NCBI RefSeq assembly: GCF_036850765.1 | Contig: NC_089495.1 | Coordinates: forward strand, 63,712,410-63,776,409 | Length of the DNA: 64,000 nucleotides | Direction of reading: 5' to 3' | Origin: Saccopteryx bilineata | Taxonomy: Eukaryota > Chordata > Mammalia > Chiroptera > Emballonuridae | Shown here: positions 8,653-18,346 of the stretch, piece by piece | Layout: every line of letters begins with the position of its first letter | Position numbering within the stretch: the stretch's first letter is position 1 | The notes under the pieces: generated by a model | What the model saw: the letters and a program-made list of their open reading frames with translations, nothing else | Told to the model about the DNA's origin: nothing | Database searches by the model: none | Translations under genes and position numbers: made by a program

Positions 8653-11600
8653 GGAACCCACAAGTGTCAATAATTACACTAAATGTAAATAGATTAAACT
8701 TACCAATAAAAAGACACAGAGTAGCAGAATGGATTAAAAAAGAAAATCCAACTATATGCTGCCTACAAGAAACTCATCTAAGCAACAGGGATAAAAACAA
8801 ATTCAAAGTGAAAGGCTGGAAAACAATACTCCAAGCAAACAACACCCCAAAAAAAGCAGGTGTAGCAATACTCATATCTAATAATGCTGACTACAAGACA
8901 GAAAAAGTACTCAGAGACAAAAATGGCCATTTCATAATGATTAAGGGGACACTGAATCAAGAAGACATAACAATCCTTAATATATATGCACCAAACCAAG
9001 GAGCACCAAAATATATAAGACAGCTACTTATTGACCTTAAAACAAAAACTGACAAAAATACAATCATACTTGGAGACCTCAATACACCGCTGACGGCTCT
9101 AGATCGGTCATCCAAACAGAGAATCAATAAAGATATAGTGGCCTTAAATGAAACACTAGAGCACCTGAATATGATAAACATCTACAGGACATTTTATCCC
9201 AAAGCAACAGAGTATACATTTTTCTCTAGTGTACATGGAACATTCTCAAAAATTGACCATATGTTGGGCCACAAAGACAATATCAGCAAATTTAAAAAAA
9301 TTGAAATTGTGCCAAGCATATTCTCTGATCATAAAGCCTTGAAACTAGAATTCAACTGTAAAAAAGAGGGGGAAAACCCCACAAAATTGTGGAAACTAAA
9401 CAACATACTTCTAAAAAATGAATGGGTCAAAGAAGAAATAAGCGCAGAGATCAAAAGATATATACAGACAAATGAAAATGAAAATACGACATATCAGAAT
9501 CTCTGGGATGCAGTAAAAGCAGTAATAAGAGGAAAGTTCATATCACTTCAGGCCTATATGAACAAGCAAGAGAGAGGCGAAGTAAACCACTTAACTTTAC
9601 ATCTTAAGGAACTAGAAAAAGAAGAACAAAGACAACCCAAAACCAGCCGAAGAAAGGAGATAATAAAAATCAGAGCAGAAATAAACAAAATAGAGAACAG
9701 AAAAACTATAGAAAAAATCAATAAAACAAGGAGCTGGTTCTTTGAAAAGATCAACAAAATCGACAAACCCTTGGCAAGACTCACCAAGGAAAAAAGACAC
9801 AGGACTCAAATAAATAAAATTCAAAATGAAAGAGGAGAGATCACCACAGACATCATAGATATACAAAGAATTATTGTAGAATACTATGAAAAACTATATG
9901 CCACCAAATACAATAATCTAGAAGAAATGGATAAATTCCTAGAACAATACAACCTTCCTTGACTGAGTCATGAAGAAGCAGAAAGCCTAAACAGACCAAT
10001 CAGCAGGGAGGAAATAGAAAAAACTATTAAAAACCTCCCCAAAAATAAAAGTCCAGGCCCAGACAGTTATACTAATGAATTCTATCAAACATTCAAAGAA
10101 GACTTGGTTCCTATTCTACTCAAAGTTTTCCAAAAAATTGAAGAAGAAGCAATACTTCCAAACACATTTTATGAGGCCAACATAACCCTCATACCAAAAC
10201 CTGGCAAAGATGGCACAAAGAAAGAAAACTACAGACCAATATCTCTAATGAATACAGATGCTAAAATACTAAACAAAATACTGGCAAATCGAATACAACA
10301 ACATATTAAAAAATAATACATCATGATCAAGTGGGATTCATCCCAGAATCTCAAGGATGGTTCAACATATGTAAAACAGTTAATGTAATACACCATATCA
10401 ACAAAACAAAGAACAAAAACCACATGATCTTATCAATAGACGCAGAAAAGGCTTTCGATAAAATACAACACAATTTTATGTTTAAGACTCTCAACAAAAT
10501 GGGTATAGAAGGAAAATATCTCAACATAATAAAGGCCATATATGATAAACCATCAGCCAACATCATATTAAATGGCGTAAAACTGAGGACTTTCCACCTT
10601 AAATCAGGAACACGACAGGGGTGTCCACTCTCTCCACTCTTATTTAACGTGGTGCTAGAAGTTCTGGCCAGAGCAATCAGACAAGACAAAGAAATAAAAG
10701 GCATCGATATCGGAAAAGAAGAAGTAAAGGTATCACTTTTTGCTGATGATATGATCCTATACATTGAAAACCCAAAGGACTCTACAAAAAGATTACTAGA
10801 AACAATAAACCAATACAGTAAGGTCGCAGGATACAAAATTAACATACAGAAGTCCATAGCCTTTCTATATGCCAACAATAAAATATTAGAAAATGAACTC
10901 AAAAAAAAATCCCCTTCACGATTGCAACAACAACAAAAAAAAACCTAGGAATAAACATAACAAAGAATGTAAAGGACCTATATAAAGAAAACTACAAGGC
11001 ATTGCTAAGAGAAATAGAAAAAGACACAATGAGATGGAAAAATATTCCTTGTTCTTGGATAGGAAGAATAAATATAATTAAAATGGCCATATTACCCAAA
11101 GTAATATATAAATTTAATGCAATTCCCATCAAAATTCCTATGACATTTTTTAAAGAAATGGAACAAAAAATCATCAGATTTATATGGAACTATAAAAAAC
11201 CCCGAATAGCCAAAGCAATCCTAAGGAAAAAGAATGAAGCTGGGGGCATTACAATACCTGACTTTAAACTATATTATAGGGCCACAATAATCAAAACTGC
11301 ATGGTATTGGCAGAAAAATAGACACTCAGACCAATGGAACAGAATAGAAAGCCCAGAAATAAAACCACATATATATGGTCAAATAATCTTTGATAAAGGG
11401 GCCAACAGCACAAAATGGAGAAAAGAAAGCCTGTTCAACAAATGGTGTTGGGAAAACTGGAAAGCCACATGCAAAAGAATGAAACTTGACTACAGCCTGT
11501 CCCCGTGTACTAAAATTAATTCAAAATGGATCAAAGACCTAAATATAAGATCTGAAACAATAAGGTACATAGAAGAAGACATAGGTACTAAACTCATGGA

Positions 11601-12468
11601 TCTGGGTTTTAAAGAACATTTTATGAACTTGACTCCAATGGCAAGAGAAGTGAAGGCAAAGATAAATGAATGGGACTACATCAGAATTAAAAGTTTTTGC
11701 TCAGCAAGAGAAACTGATATCAAAATAAACAGACAGCCAACTAAATGGGAACTGATATTTTCAAACAACAGCTCAGATAAGGGCCTAATATCCAAAATTT
11801 ACAAAGAACTCATAAAACTCAACAACAAACAAACAAACAATCCAATAAAAAAATGGGAAGAGGACATGAACAGACACTTCTCCCAGGAAGAAATACAAAT
11901 GGCCAACAGATATATGAAAAGATGCTCAGCTTCATTAGTTATTAGAGAAATGCAGATCAAGACTACAATGAGATACCACCTCACCCCTGTTAGATTAGCT
12001 ATTATCAACAAGACGGGTAATAACAAATGTTGGAGAGGCTGTGGAGAAAAAGGAACCCTCATACACTGTTGGTGGGAATGTAAAGTAGTACAACCACTAT
12101 GGAGGAAAGTATGGTGGTTCCTCAAAAAACTGCAAATAGAACTACCTTACGACCCAGCAATCCCTCTACTGGGTATATACCCCAAAACCTCAGAATCATT
12201 GATACGTAAAGACACATGTAGCCCCATGTTCATAGCAGCACTGTTCACAGTGGCCAAGACATGGAAACAACCAAAAAGCCCTTCAATAGAAGATTGGATA
12301 AAGAAGATGTGGCACATATACACTATGGAATACTACTCAGCCATAAGAAATGATGACATTAGATCATTTATAGCAAAATGGTGGGATCTTGATAACATTA
12401 TACGGAGTGAAATAAGTAAATCAGAAAAAATCAAGAACTACATGATTCCATACATTGGTGGAACATAA
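8643..12468 (+). pseudogene. L1 ORF2 (endonuclease / reverse transcriptase), disrupted
   Basis: ORF2p nicks target DNA and reverse-transcribes L1 RNA. The N-terminal AP-endonuclease-like domain shows its catalytic landmarks: LNVNRL, the Glu of QETHL, IYAPN, the Asp/Asn pair of GDLNT and the His of SDHKA. The reverse transcriptase follows, with a KSPGPD block near 10,050, then a GCPLSP block and the FADD catalytic motif near 10,738. The C-terminal Cys-rich motif (C-X3-C-X7-H-X4-C) lies around 12,025-12,085. Lesions: a TGA at 9,960-9,962 (the same codon is AGA in the copy at 27 kb), a one-base shift at the A run about 10,308-10,313, and another shift near the A run at about 10,900. The last piece, 11,002-12,468, is open for 488 codons. 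Total length is near the roughly 1,275 residues of the human protein. Confidence 0.93.
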
Positions 12469-12743
12469 AAACGAGACTAAGAGACATGGACAAGAGTGTG
12501 GTGGTTACCAGGGGTGGGGGGAGGGAGGACGCAGGAGGGAGGGAGGGAGAGATTTAGGGGGAGGGGGAGGGGCACAGAGAAAACCAGATAGAGGGTGACA
12601 GAGGACAATCTGACTCTGGGCGAGGGGTATGCAACATAATTTAATGAGAAGATAACCTAGACATGTTTTCTTTGAATATATGTACCCTGAATTATTAATG
12701 TCATCCCATTAACATTAATAAAAATGTATTAAAAAAAAAAAAA
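12469..12743 (+). other. L1 3'UTR with G-rich tract and poly-A signal
   Basis: The G-rich stretch at 12,505-12,580 contains several runs of three or more G, a potential G-quadruplex of the kind common in L1 3'UTRs. AATAAA at 12,717-12,722 precedes the A tail at about 12,731-12,743. A similar G-rich 3'UTR occurs in the copies ending at 30,345 and 51,167. Confidence 0.85.
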
Positions 12744-12745
12744 GG

Positions 12746-12755
12746 CAACTGTTCT
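12746..12755 (+). repeat. Target-site duplication, right copy (L1)
   Basis: This is caactgttct, identical to 4,836-4,845. The match extends three bases further left with one mismatch (agacaac versus aggcaac). Confidence 0.8.
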
Positions 12756-13224
12756 AACAATTCTACATGTTCTCCAACCAAACATCCCCGGGCTATTAGA
12801 AATGGTATACCTCAGGAGCGGTGGGGGATTAGGATAATTGTGCTGAAGAAGGGCTTCTACAGTCTGTCGGCATTGGTTCCATTCTTGGCTAGTCTGATTC
12901 CAATGTTTCAAGGCAGTCCTATTGGTCCAGGTAGCTGGAATGATTTGTCATTGCAGTCTTTCTGCAGCTTCAATGGGCAGTTTTGTGCATATTTAACAAT
13001 GAGAAACCTTCTGCACACAGGTGAAGGTATGAGCCCAAGACAGCAAACTATTTCCACTACTCAAGCTGGCAGGAGAGAAAGGAGAAAAAATGAGACCATT
13101 TAGGAGGAGAGGTAGATTAAGATTGATTGAGGTCCCAAGCTCAGAAGAAAATATTAGGCCCCTTAAAAAAAAGAGAGAGGGTAAATGAAAATACATGTTA
13201 ACCATATTTTTAAATAAATAAATA
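12756..13224 (-). pseudogene. ERV env remnant, upstream part
   Basis: Minus-strand sequence continuous with the env transmembrane part at 3,956-4,835 once the L1 and one duplication copy are removed. The longest piece, 12,729-12,911, is rich in Trp, Gln and Asn. No signature motif of a surface subunit can be named, so the assignment rests on position between pol and the transmembrane part. Stops interrupt every frame. Nothing here indicates a functional envelope. Confidence 0.5.
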
Positions 13225-13435
13225 AATATTATGTACTGTATTTTTTTTATTAATTTTAATGGAGTGACATTAATAAATCAGGATACATATGTTCAGAGAA
13301 AACATTTTCAGGTTATTTTTACATTTAATTATGTTGCATACCCATCACCCAAAGTCAAATTGACCTCCGTCACCTTCTATCTAGTTTTCTTTGTGCCCCT
13401 CCCCTCCCCCCACCCCCTGTTAATGTTAAAATCAC
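13225..13435 (-). mobile_element. L1 3'UTR fragment, antisense
   Basis: The reverse complement matches the 3'UTR of the full-length L1 in this window: the block antisense to 12,590-12,740 and the C-rich counterpart of its G-rich tract at 13,397-13,425. The A-tail counterpart lies at the left (13,205-13,250). It is a short, severely 5'-truncated insertion within the ERV env region. Confidence 0.8.
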
Positions 13436-13439
13436 ATAT

Positions 13440-13794
13440 ATGAAACCAAATTTGGTGTCATTCAAAAAAAAGTGTAATGTTGGGGTTTTGTGGGGCCCTT
13501 CAGAATTCGGGGCCCAGGGCACATGCCTGTTGCACCCACTGTTAAATTCGCCTCTGATTAAGGGTAAGTCCCCCCTTCTGGGTTATACATGCTACTTTTC
13601 CATCCTGGGACAGGAGGGTTGACAGGAGCAGTGTGGCTCTGGGCCTATGGTACCAAAATTTTTCTCCTAGTCGCAGAGACAAGTGTGAAGGGATCTTTTA
13701 AATTGTTAGCAGGGTTAAAGGCCAAAGGCGTACAAGGCATGTCCTCCATAAAATTCTTCCCTGTCCATCAGAGGGCAAGGTAATGGTGAGCAAT
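13440..13794 (-). pseudogene. ERV env 5' part or pol-env junction, unassigned
   Basis: This lies between the recognisable integrase end and the env pieces, so it should hold the start of env. No signal peptide or motif can be identified with confidence. The frames are broken. Confidence 0.35.
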
Positions 13795-16300
13795 TCAGGC
13801 CAGCGACATGTTTGTGGCCACACAGTCACTTATCATTCTACCCCTATGCCCCAAGGCTCTAACCTTCCTCAGAGCCACCTGAGGAATCTCGTATTGCAAT
13901 TCCCATAGCCAGCTCCGTTGCTTCCATTGTGCTCCATTGAGGACCTCAACTGTAGGTAACAAGAGTCTGCCCTGCTTAGGTAAAGGCAACAGTTCCTTTG
14001 GGACCTCTTCTGTTAGTATGTGTACTCAAAGGGCTTGACGATATCCTTGTACCAGGTGCTCTAGTGACCATTTTGTTTTCTGAGGCTTCTCATTTAACAA
14101 CCTGACAGTTAGAGGTAAGTGGTAGCCTGCCCGGCCCAGCCTGGCGTGGGACCACTCAATCGTAGCTCTTTTCCAGCAGGTTGTTCAAACACTCTAGCAT
14201 TCCCACTGTCTGGGGTCAGCTTGGAATATGCAGCCTCTGTTTTATATCCTTCTCTTTGGCCCAAGTCTGTACCCTTTGCCCCCCCAAAATGAGTTCCCCA
14301 GTCACTACTAATCACAAGGGGCTCCCATTAGCAGCACACAAGTTTTCCAGGGCATGAACAGTGTCAGCCTGGTTGGATGCCTAAGTAGGAGGAGCATATC
14401 CTAGACCTGTAGCAGTATCAATAGCTGTAAAGGCATACTTGTACCTTTGTACAGCAGGCAGAGGGCCAGTCTAATTGACCTTGCAGTGCTGCAGGTGTCT
14501 TAACCCCTTCTCCATGTGTCCCAGCACAACTAGTTGTCTTCTCTGGCACTGTGGGAAATGCTTATCACAAGCCTCACATCCATGCATGGCCATCTATAAG
14601 TGAGTGGCACTGAGTCAGAACCCAACATTCAGCCAATGCCCACATGGTTCATGGCCCAAAATGACTGTCTTCTTATGCAGCTACACAGCTTGTTCTCACC
14701 TGGGAAGGGCCAGACTCCTAATTCTAACTAAGGTATCTGCTTCATCATTTCGTATTGGTCAGCCCCATAGTGATTGACCCTCAACAGTCCATCACTGGGC
14801 AGCCCATGGAGGAAGCCACAAGGTCAGGCCATGAAAGACCACCCAGCAGACATAGACTTGACCTTCCTCATGCACCAAGACTAGCCAGATAGCCTAGAGT
14901 TCTTTCTATCGGCTGCTCTGGCATAGCACTGTCTCAAACCACAACTCATCTGTGACCAGTCGTACTTTCACAGAAGTCCAGGTGGGATGATTTCCTTGAC
15001 TGGATCCATCTGTATACCAGGCATCTGGTGCTACAGGAGGCATCTCTTCACAATAGGGACTGTGGGTAATATCCAACCCTTGCATAGCATCCGACAACTC
15101 TGCGAAGGTAATGAGGCCCAACACTTGTTGCAGCTGTTGGGTCATAAGGCTCATATTCAGTATAGTTCTTTGTCTCAGATAAGTACCCTACTTGGCCAAA
15201 GTTGGGGCTACACCTGACTTGTGGATGGGTACCCACAAGCTCATCCAGCCAGCTATGGAGTATGTGGTGCAGACCTGCACCTACTCTTACGAAATAATAG
15301 ACTCACAGGTCTACAAGGCCTCATAGACAGCTGCTAGCTGTTTCTACAACAAAGAGTGGCAAATCTCAGTGCCTTTCCACAACTGGAACTAGAAACCTAT
15401 TGGGGTATATCTCTGCCCAGATTTCTGCCATAAACACCATCCACACCCATCAGGGTTTAGAGTAACATCCAATTGGAAAGGCTTGGTGGCATCAAACACT
15501 TGTGGGGTCTCTGCCTGGGCCACTCCTCACTTGGCATCCTTAAGGACACATTATGTTTCTTCAGAACAATTCCAAACTATCCGTTTCTTACACAGCTGGT
15601 ACAGAGGGTGGATAGTCAGGTCTAGGTGGGGAATGAACACACACCAATACCCCATGAGACCTACATAGGTCTGAAACTGTTTGACCATATGTGATTGAGG
15701 AAATGCTTGAGCCTTATCTTTTACAGCATCAGGGATCACTTTGGTCTTTCTCAACCAGAGAACTCCCAAGAATTTGACTCCCAAGGTAATTCAGGCCCCT
15801 GGGCTTTGGTGTTGTTAGTCAACAACCCATGACTGCAGAGCTTGCCACAACTTAGCTGCAGCTGCTTCTAGGTCTGCAAGAGAATCAGAGGTTAGCATCA
15901 AGACATCAATATAATGAAACAGCGACACCATAAGGGTTTTTGGTTTTTTTTCAGCTGGCTAGGTCCTCGGTTACCAGATCATGGCAAATGCTTAGGCTTT
16001 GAAAATACCCTTGTATTAAGACAGGAAAAGTCCATTGACGACCTTCCCAAGTGAAGGCAGACTGTTCCTGGCTTTCTGGAGCAAAGTCTATGGAGAAAAA
16101 AGCATTTTCCATTCAAGTTTTCTACATAGTGGTAAGTTCCCAGGGTCACACTGAGCTTGTCCATCAAGTCTAAAATAGAGGTCACTGCTAAATGCAATGG
16201 TGATGTGGCCTCATTCAAGTCCCAATAGTCTACTGTCATATGCCATGTTCTGTCTGCTTTCTGTCCTGGTCATACTGGGGAGTTCAAAAGGCTGTGAGTT
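13795..16300 (-). pseudogene. ERV pol remnant: reverse transcriptase, RNase H, integrase
   Basis: Read on the minus strand, the order is that of a retroviral pol. The RT fingers (15,979-16,239) open with MTVDYWDLNEAT. The catalytic box near 15,905 reads YIDV, where a second Asp is expected. The RT connection part (15,551-15,784) contains a FLGVLW-like motif and a GLMGYW block. RNase H (14,906-15,154) has YTDGSS. Integrase has a zinc-binding HGCEAC segment near 14,570 and an SSDWGTHFGG core at 14,109-14,315. The C-terminal part ends about 13,795. Pol copies the viral genome and inserts it. Many stops and shifts, plus the changed catalytic box, show that this copy is dead. Retroviral class is not settled from these pieces. 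Confidence 0.85.
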
Positions 16301-16745
16301 GGTCATACAGTGCCAGCACATCTAATTTCAAGATAGTCTGTCCAGTCTCTTTATGTCTTCTTGGCAGCTGATATTGTAGTACCCACACAGTGCATCAGGG
16401 TTGTGGTAACACTGCTCAGGTGTGGTGCAGATGCCTTTGCACAACAGTCTTTATGACCAGCCAGGCAACAAGAACTCTCCCTGTTTGGTAGAGACTGTGA
16501 GGCTCTGCGGATTATCAATTCCCAAGATATACTCCAGTAGGGGAGACATATATACAATATAAGCTCGAGGAGGTTAGCTGGACAAGACCAAGGTAACTCT
16601 TTGTGCTCTGATCCATTGGCCTTCATATCTCTCAATATATGAAACTGAGACTGCAAAACATTCTGAGTTACCATAGAGAAGGGTGCACTCAGTTCCACTG
16701 TCCACTAGGGCAAAGACACACTAAAAATTATGGGGGGCGCAGTGA
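16301..16745 (-). pseudogene. ERV protease remnant
   Basis: An aspartic-protease active-site triplet DSG, in a VDSGTECT context, is encoded on the minus strand near 16,690-16,720. It is followed after about 60 residues by an ILGID segment like the second conserved strand of retroviral proteases. It lies between gag and RT, as expected. Frames are interrupted downstream of the active site. Retroviral proteases mature the Gag and Pol polyproteins, and this copy cannot be active. Confidence 0.7.
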
Positions 16746-16845
16746 ATTGTCACTTCTACTTGTGACCTCAGGTCACCAGGCTCCCCCATTAATCCTGTGC
16801 CTCAGGCAACACCTCAGTCCAACAGGGAATCTGGTTCCACAAAAT

Positions 16846-17015
16846 CAGTGTTTTGACTCAGTTTACAATAAAACATACTTGTATGTAAACTTATTCAAAG
16901 AAATATGTAAACACAAGCTATGACATATACTATGATGCATCAGAAAAACAGTAAAAATGATTTTAAAAATAAGCCTTTTTCTAGAAAGGAGACTTAAATG
17001 ATAGTTCATTCATTC
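16846..17015 (+). repeat. Inverted repeat, left arm
   Basis: From cagtgttttgactca to ttaaatgata this is the near-identical reverse complement of about 21,325-21,505. The right arm carries about 14 extra bases. The sequence interrupts the ERV between gag and protease. I do not recognise the family. It may be an interspersed repeat, or a sign of local rearrangement. Confidence 0.75.
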
Positions 17016-17199
17016 ATGATAGTTCATTCATTTGTATTCTTTGGCCTTTTGGCCTGCTTCCGGATGTGCTGCTCAGTGAGTGTTAGAAAATACTGTTTTG
17101 GACCATAGAGCCATAGAGCCATAAAGCCAGCAAAACTTCATTTGATCGTCCATCTATTTTTGATGGGGTCACTCATGCAGCTACCAAATCAACCCACAC

Positions 17200-18205
17200 T
17201 TGCTGTCTAGAAACCATTGATGGCCCCTCAGGGGCTTGCACTTTCCCTTTTCAGCTTTCCCTTTTTCTGCTGCGTTGCTGAAGCACTTACGACTAACCCC
17301 TCCTGCTGCTGGATGTCTACATCTTTTAAATTGGCCATGGCAGTGATCAAATCACTGATGTGGCAGTCTACAAAGGAGGTTAAGATAGCAGCCATAGACC
17401 CAAAAGTTGCCATACAGGCCTGTTGTCTGTATTATATCTTTCATACAAATAGTAAACATTTCCTTATCTGGACTCTGATACCATTTCTTAAACATCATCT
17501 GTCTCACACCCATCTCCCAAATGATCTGCAACAAGTCCATGTATGTGCTCCACTCATTCAGTTTCTGGCAGCTCTCCTGAGTTCATCCAAGCCATTCAGG
17601 ATATCAGCACAAGCCAGTTGAGCAGAGTTCCATTCCCCTCACCAGCAACCAACCAGTCATTGGCAGTTCTGTACGTGCTGTTGCAAAGACTGTATCACTG
17701 TTATTGTCATTAATTGGGCCATTTCTTAGGGTGCCAACTCTACACTGTCTGTGCCATCATCCCAAAATGCAACAACCAGGCAGGCACAGTATCTCCAACC
17801 TGCTGACAATATTGCTTGCACGGATCTGGGAGCTCTGCAGGGGTATTGCTTATATACTGCGTGCTGAGTGACATCTGCTTCTCCGACAGCACCTCCTCCC
17901 GGTGCCAGGGGCTGATCATGCTCTATCTGCCTCTTGATCAGTGATGAATCTATAACTCTGATAGAGGGAAACTTGGGGACCAAGAGGGGGGATTTCAAAT
18001 ATGAGGGTGGAATCCTTCACCTGCGATTCCCAACCTGAGCCATGAAGGATCACCTCCATGGCTTGCAGTCTCCTCTTCAAGGCCTCCTCTGACTGCTGCA
18101 AGTGCTTGAGGGCTTGTATGTGCTACACCAGGACCTCCTTTGATTGCTGCAGCTGTGAGATATGTGCTGTCTGTTCCAAGAGTCAGAGATGTTACTTTCG
18201 TATCA
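17200..18205 (-). pseudogene. ERV gag remnant
   Basis: Minus-strand pieces upstream of protease and pol, in the place of gag. They include a Gln- and Leu-rich helical stretch (17,916-18,101) and two capsid-like pieces (17,726-17,998 with a WDDGTD block, and 17,228-17,540). Gag builds the viral core. A clear zinc-knuckle CCHC is not visible, and the start of gag, the primer-binding site and the 5' LTR are not recognised. Several stops and shifts break it. Position is the main evidence. Confidence 0.6.
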
Positions 18206-18333
18206 GCATCAAAAGCAGCTGGGACTTTTTTTTAAATCATTCTAAAAATGTGCAATGCCTTGTTTTAATCCCTTCAAAAGCAATGATATTGTTTTTAACC
18301 TGCTATCCCCATACTTGAAAAAATTAAGTAGTA

Positions 18334-18346
18334 GATATGTTTTCTT
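18334..18346 (-). repeat. Target-site duplication, left copy (antisense L1)
   Basis: The thirteen bases gatatgttttctt are identical to 21,294-21,306. They mark the edges of the antisense L1 exactly. Confidence 0.9.

Larger units (their letters stand above)
4885..12743 (+). mobile_element. Full-length L1 retrotransposon (LINE-1)
   Basis: This is a complete L1 of about 7.9 kb: a 2.4-kb 5'UTR, ORF1 (7,317-8,312), a 330-base spacer, ORF2 (8,643-12,468), a G-rich 3'UTR, an AATAAA signal at 12,717-12,722 and a poly-A tail. A 10-bp target duplication flanks it. L1 elements copy themselves through an RNA intermediate by target-primed reverse transcription. ORF1 has one internal stop, and ORF2 has one stop plus two frameshifts, so this copy cannot now move by itself. 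The few lesions indicate a fairly young insertion, younger than the ERV that it interrupts. Its 5'UTR is much longer than the roughly 0.9 kb of human L1. Confidence 0.95.
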
